From positions 17,264 through 81,263 of the forward strand of contig JAKAPU010000001.1 in the NCBI GenBank assembly GCA_021806865.1: 64,000 nt of DNA, written 5' to 3'. The notes beneath the pieces are model-generated. The model had not been told where the DNA came from. It did not search any database and worked only from the letters and a program-made list of their open reading frames with translations. Each line of letters starts with the position of its first letter. Positions within the stretch are counted from its first letter, which is position 1. The translations under genes were made by a program, and so were the position numbers. Of the stretch, positions 61,420 through 64,000 are shown in pieces. This DNA comes from an archaeon. GTDB lineage: Archaea; Thermoproteota; Nitrososphaeria; Nitrososphaerales; CADDZS01.

Positions 61420-61518
61420 GACTCTTCATCCATTCACATGCTCGAACATCCAAAGCGAGGGATCGATCCTGGAAGCACAGCCAATTCGAACTTCACGCCT
61501 CGGAAAATAAACTCCCCC

Positions 61519-61568
61519 TATTTAGATAAGCTGAAGTTTAACTCAAGCAAAGTGAATTTCAAATTCAC
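61519..61568 (-). promoter_or_regulatory. CTERM-type promoter element, copy E
   Basis: On the minus strand from 61568: perfect dyad GTGAATTTGAAATTCAC, a degenerate third half-site (TTGAGTTA), and CTAAATA beginning at 61525, 43 bp after the dyad starts. The nearest gene downstream on that strand is the 45-aa ORF at 61419, 149 bp from the dyad start. Confidence 0.7.
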
Positions 61569-61642
61569 AACCATCCTAACATGTTAGGTAAAGGATCCGA
61601 CCCGATAGGAAGACACGAGCGTCCTTCTGCAGGCCATGTTGC

Positions 61643-62269
61643 TCACAGGCAATTCTCGTAAACGATCGTGATGCTTTGCGACGCGTTTAGGTTAGCCTGA
61701 ATTCCTCCCGTGTTCACAAAAACGAGTGCGTAGTTGCCCGCCCCAATAGTTCCCGAGATACCCGTCGGCAGGGATATCTTCGCCTCTGTGGTGTTTGTCT
61801 CCTGAGCGAGTATCCTATCGTTTGTGCCAACAGGGAAAATGCTTTGGTTCGCACTGCTCTTGATCACCTCCACATTGATCGGCGTGTCCGACTTTACTTC
61901 GCCAGAAATCTGAGCTACGCCAACTAGTGTGAAACCGAGATAAATGCTTGCATGAGGTGGAACCAGAATTGACGAATTATTCTCGGCAGAGAGCAAGATT
62001 GTGTCGTTGGCGATGGTAATCGTCCAATTGAACTGTGTAGCATATTTCCAAAGCGGGCATGAGGAAGATGACGTGGTCACGGTTGTCGATACAAATGTGG
62101 CAATGGACCCAAGATGACTCGTCGCTTGCGAACTCTGAAAAGTCGAAGATTGCGTCGGCTGCGCGGGGGGCAGCAGGTAGACCGCTGAAACGACCAAGGC
62201 TCCAACAACGATCACAATAGCGATTGTAAGAGATTCTCCAAGCGTTATTCTGGCACCATGCGAGTTCAA
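61643..62269 (-). CDS. Signal-anchored extracellular protein
   Basis: A 208-aa protein with a short cytoplasmic start, one helix (LTIAIVIVVGALVVSAVYLL), a Ser/Thr/Gln stalk (about 35-70), and a beta-rich domain with several N-x-S/T sites (AENNSSILVPPHASIYLGF, FPVGTNDRILAQETNTTEAK, GAGNYALVFVNTGG). It has the same layout as the 15375-16184 protein, with a different domain. It could be a cell-surface binding protein. It is transcribed from its own promoter on the minus strand, 137 bp after the stop of the propeller CTERM gene. Confidence 0.7.
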   Translation of the reverse strand: MNSHGARITLGESLTIAIVIVVGALVVSAVYLLPPAQPTQSSTFQSSQATSHLGSIATFVSTTVTTSSSSCPLWKYATQFNWTITIANDTILLSAENNSSILVPPHASIYLGFTLVGVAQISGEVKSDTPINVEVIKSSANQSIFPVGTNDRILAQETNTTEAKISLPTGISGTIGAGNYALVFVNTGGIQANLNASQSITIVYENCL

Positions 62270-62406
62270 TCAAATACACCATTGATTTTCCTGTCAATCA
62301 CACTTCCCATGATGATCGGTAGCTATGGCAATCACTTAACACTCAATAATAAAAGGTTGGGAGGAGAGAAGAATTCTCTCCATTACTTTGTGTGATGATT
62401 TTGCCA

Positions 62407-63513
62407 TCACGGCAGCGTCTTCAGAGGCTCCCTTCGCTTGAGCATGAGTGACAGGCCCACGAATGCTACTGCTGCAACGAGCATGCCCGATAGTCCCGGC
62501 CCAAATTCTGGCACTCCGCTTGGTGGATTGGAGGAAGTTATCTCGCCGAAAACTGCCACACCACCTGGCGTCGCATAAGACGTGCTGTATCCCCATTGGT
62601 TGATGTTGAAGTGAAGCAGAGTAGTTCCGGAAGAGATGTCAACTTTGTAGACATCACCACTGTAGTATTCTGCAGTCCAGAACGATGTTCCATCGGGGTC
62701 GAGGTTTAGGGCGAACAGCAGACTCGAACCTGTGAGGTACGTCTTTAGAACATTTCCAGAGCTATCTATCAGCACGACCTGATTCGAACAAGCCACCAAG
62801 TCGTCACCCGCGTAGGTGCCGCTTGGAATCAGCCTGTGCGCGTAGCACGTGCCGATCGAACTCGATGCGATGGTAATTGGAGTCAACTGCGTACTGGTGC
62901 AGGCGTTGTACTTTAGTATCTGGTTTCCTTCGGATGTGTAGTACATTGTGCATTGATCTGATCCCAGATCGAGCCAGTCGCTTCCTCTATACTGCTTGTT
63001 TACGGTAAATGAGGCAATTGTGGTGCCCGAAGAGTCGAGCTTGTCTATGCGTGTCGGTGACGAGTCAGGCAGACCAACGTAGAGGTTTCCAGAACTGTCG
63101 AAAACTAGCGATTCAGGATGACCACTTCGAGTTCCACCAAAAGTCCCAAGGAAAGTTCCGGTGTTGTCGAACTTGACTATTGTGTTCGCCGCAAATCCTT
63201 CAGTGGCGTAGAGGTTTCCAGATTTGTCGAAAGCCATGCCGTCTCCTTCCCCTGATATGCCGCTTACGGCCAGAGGCATCACTAGACAGGAGACAGGACA
63301 GGTATTGCCCACGGGGCGCAACCAGAGAATCGTACTACAGGCTGTGCTACCGACGCAATTTGGATTTGTCTGAGTGTTGATGTTCAGGAATACGTCTCCT
63401 TTCTGAAACGATCCAGCGGCTGTTGTAGTCCAAGACATGAACGGAGATGCTAGGAGAAGGCCCATGACTAGGAGAGTGACGCTGACGAAGATGACCCTAT
63501 TGCTAGGAGTCAT
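62407..63513 (-). CDS. PEFG-CTERM protein with NHL-like beta-propeller
   Basis: A 368-aa protein: signal peptide (FVSVTLLVMGLLLASPFMSW), then repeated blades such as MAFDKSGNLYATEGFAANTI, SLVFDSSGNLYVGLPDSSPT and NLDPDGTSFWTAEYYSGDVY, as in NHL/SMP-30-type propellers, and the sorting tail SGVPEFGPGLSGMLVAAVAF with a KRREPLK end. It is exported and should be processed by the archaeosortase. Propellers of this sort bind sugars, proteins or metals. Promoter copy F puts the ATG 73 bp after the dyad start, the same distance as in the 14378 gene, and the mRNA would be leaderless. Confidence 0.85.
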   Translation of the reverse strand: MTPSNRVIFVSVTLLVMGLLLASPFMSWTTTAAGSFQKGDVFLNINTQTNPNCVGSTACSTILWLRPVGNTCPVSCLVMPLAVSGISGEGDGMAFDKSGNLYATEGFAANTIVKFDNTGTFLGTFGGTRSGHPESLVFDSSGNLYVGLPDSSPTRIDKLDSSGTTIASFTVNKQYRGSDWLDLGSDQCTMYYTSEGNQILKYNACTSTQLTPITIASSSIGTCYAHRLIPSGTYAGDDLVACSNQVVLIDSSGNVLKTYLTGSSLLFALNLDPDGTSFWTAEYYSGDVYKVDISSGTTLLHFNINQWGYSTSYATPGGVAVFGEITSSNPPSGVPEFGPGLSGMLVAAVAFVGLSLMLKRREPLKTLP

Positions 63514-63535
63514 GCCGTGGAAGAAGACTTGCGAG

Positions 63536-63586
63536 CGATATAGGCGTTCTGAAGCCCAAACTCACGAATGTGAATTTGAAATTCAT
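63536..63586 (-). promoter_or_regulatory. CTERM-type promoter element, copy F
   Basis: On the minus strand from 63586: ATGAATTTCAAATTCAC (one change from consensus), GTGAGTTT from 63565, and a TATA box TATAT beginning at 63542, 44 bp after the dyad starts. The CTERM propeller gene starts at 63513. Confidence 0.8.
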
Positions 63587-63792
63587 AGTGGCCCTAACTG
63601 ATGCGGGATTTCGCCTTCATTGGAGGTAGATTGGGGCGTCTTTTGGGAGGCTTGACTAGGGCGAACGTCCATCCTAAGCTTACCATAGGCCTAAGGTCAG
63701 CATTCCAGAATATCAGTCAGCTAGCCCAAGGCTATCGACATATTCTCTTTGGAAGTGAGCTGGATTCAGGCGACATTGCGGAATCGCTTCAT

Positions 63793-63915
63793 TCATCGAT
63801 CACTTCCTTCGCCGACAAGTTCGGCAGTCCTCTTTGGGCCTTTGAACACCTCAGCCGCAATCCTCTCAAACTCTTTGTCAGTAATCTTTCTGGCTCTTAT
63901 CACTATTTCTGACAT
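63793..63915 (-). CDS. Possible 40-aa basic protein
   Basis: From an ATG at 63915 the frame codes MSEIVIRARKITDKEFERIA then a short basic end. It starts 11 bases after the stop of the partial frame on its right, so the two may be one unit. It is short and unrecognised. Confidence 0.25.
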   Translation of the reverse strand: MSEIVIRARKITDKEFERIAAEVFKGPKRTAELVGEGSDR

Positions 63916-63926
63916 GTGTCAGGAGA

Positions 63927-64000
63927 TCACTTGATTGCCTGACAAGATAATTCCACAACTCGCTCGTGAACCTCGTTCTTTAGCTTGCCGATCTTCATAG
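63927..64000 (-). CDS. C-terminal fragment of a gene running off the right edge
   Basis: The minus strand stays open from the window edge to a TGA at 63927-63929, coding KIGKLKNEVHERVVELSCQA and IK. An ATG at 63998 is in frame, but the gene may begin beyond the window. Too little is seen to name it. Confidence 0.3.
   Translation of the reverse strand, partial: MKIGKLKNEVHERVVELSCQAIK

Noticed and set aside
63601..63912. A 103-codon plus-strand frame near the right edge
   Set aside because: It is antisense to a better minus-strand frame and shows no family features.
1..64000. CRISPR arrays, rRNA genes and complete insertion sequences
   Set aside because: No spaced direct-repeat array, no rRNA core sequence and no transposase-like protein was found in any reading of the window.

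Overview
The window looks like a chromosomal segment from an archaeon. The evidence is a TYW1 wyosine-tRNA enzyme, an F420-type LLM oxidoreductase, an archaeosortase with PEFG/PEFP-CTERM surface proteins, archaeal TATA boxes placed 25-35 bp before apparently leaderless genes, frequent TTG/GTG starts, and several VapBC modules. PEFG-CTERM tails are best known from Thaumarchaeota/Nitrososphaeria, so that lineage or a close relative is my best guess; no rRNA or tRNA is visible to confirm it.

Layout. 1-5.8 kb: housekeeping-type genes (MFS transporter running off the left edge, LLM oxidoreductase, GNAT, TYW1), a VapBC pair and a small winged-helix protein. 5.8-12.7 kb: a tightly coupled seven-gene minus-strand operon for nucleotide sugars and lipid-linked glycan initiation (nucleotidyltransferase, small membrane protein, polyprenyl/dolichyl-P sugar-1-P transferase, DUF354 protein fused to a winged helix, UDP-glucose dehydrogenase, DUF457 membrane protein, UDP-ManNAc/GlcNAc-type dehydrogenase). 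13-22.8 kb: glycosyltransferases, the archaeosortase, two intact PEFG/PEFP-CTERM proteins, a NodB deacetylase, an epimerase and tiny zinc-finger genes. 22.8-26.3 kb: a toxin-antitoxin patch with two VapBC pairs carrying visible palindromic operators, a HicB-like gene and a decayed DUF217-type VapB. 26.5-59.6 kb: a large surface-glycan island with family GT2 and GT4 glycosyltransferases, a sulfotransferase beside a broken APS kinase, an ABC-2 exporter, two giant paralogous glycosidase-like surface proteins, and a five-gene operon headed by four membrane proteins of unknown function. 59.7-64 kb: CTERM protein genes, intact and broken, and a second stalk-type anchored protein.

The strongest unexplained signal is a promoter architecture found six times. 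A 17-bp dyad (GTGAATTT-S-AAATTCAC) is followed by a further GTGAGTTT-like half-site 21 bp after the first and by a TATA box that always begins 43-44 bp after the dyad starts. It precedes all three intact CTERM genes, a CTERM pseudogene, a 103-aa protein and a 45-aa putative zinc protein. I read it as the control element of an archaeosortase-substrate regulon. Around it lie at least four decayed CTERM genes, suggesting rapid birth and death of sorted surface proteins.

How the parts fit together: the 5.8-12.7 kb operon and the epimerases and nucleotidyltransferases make activated sugars and start a lipid-linked glycan; the glycosyltransferases, deacetylase and sulfotransferase elaborate it; ABC-2 and unknown membrane proteins may export or attach it; the secreted CTERM proteins and giant Ser/Thr/Asn-rich proteins are plausible acceptors at the cell surface. 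These functional links are inference from families and neighbourhood.
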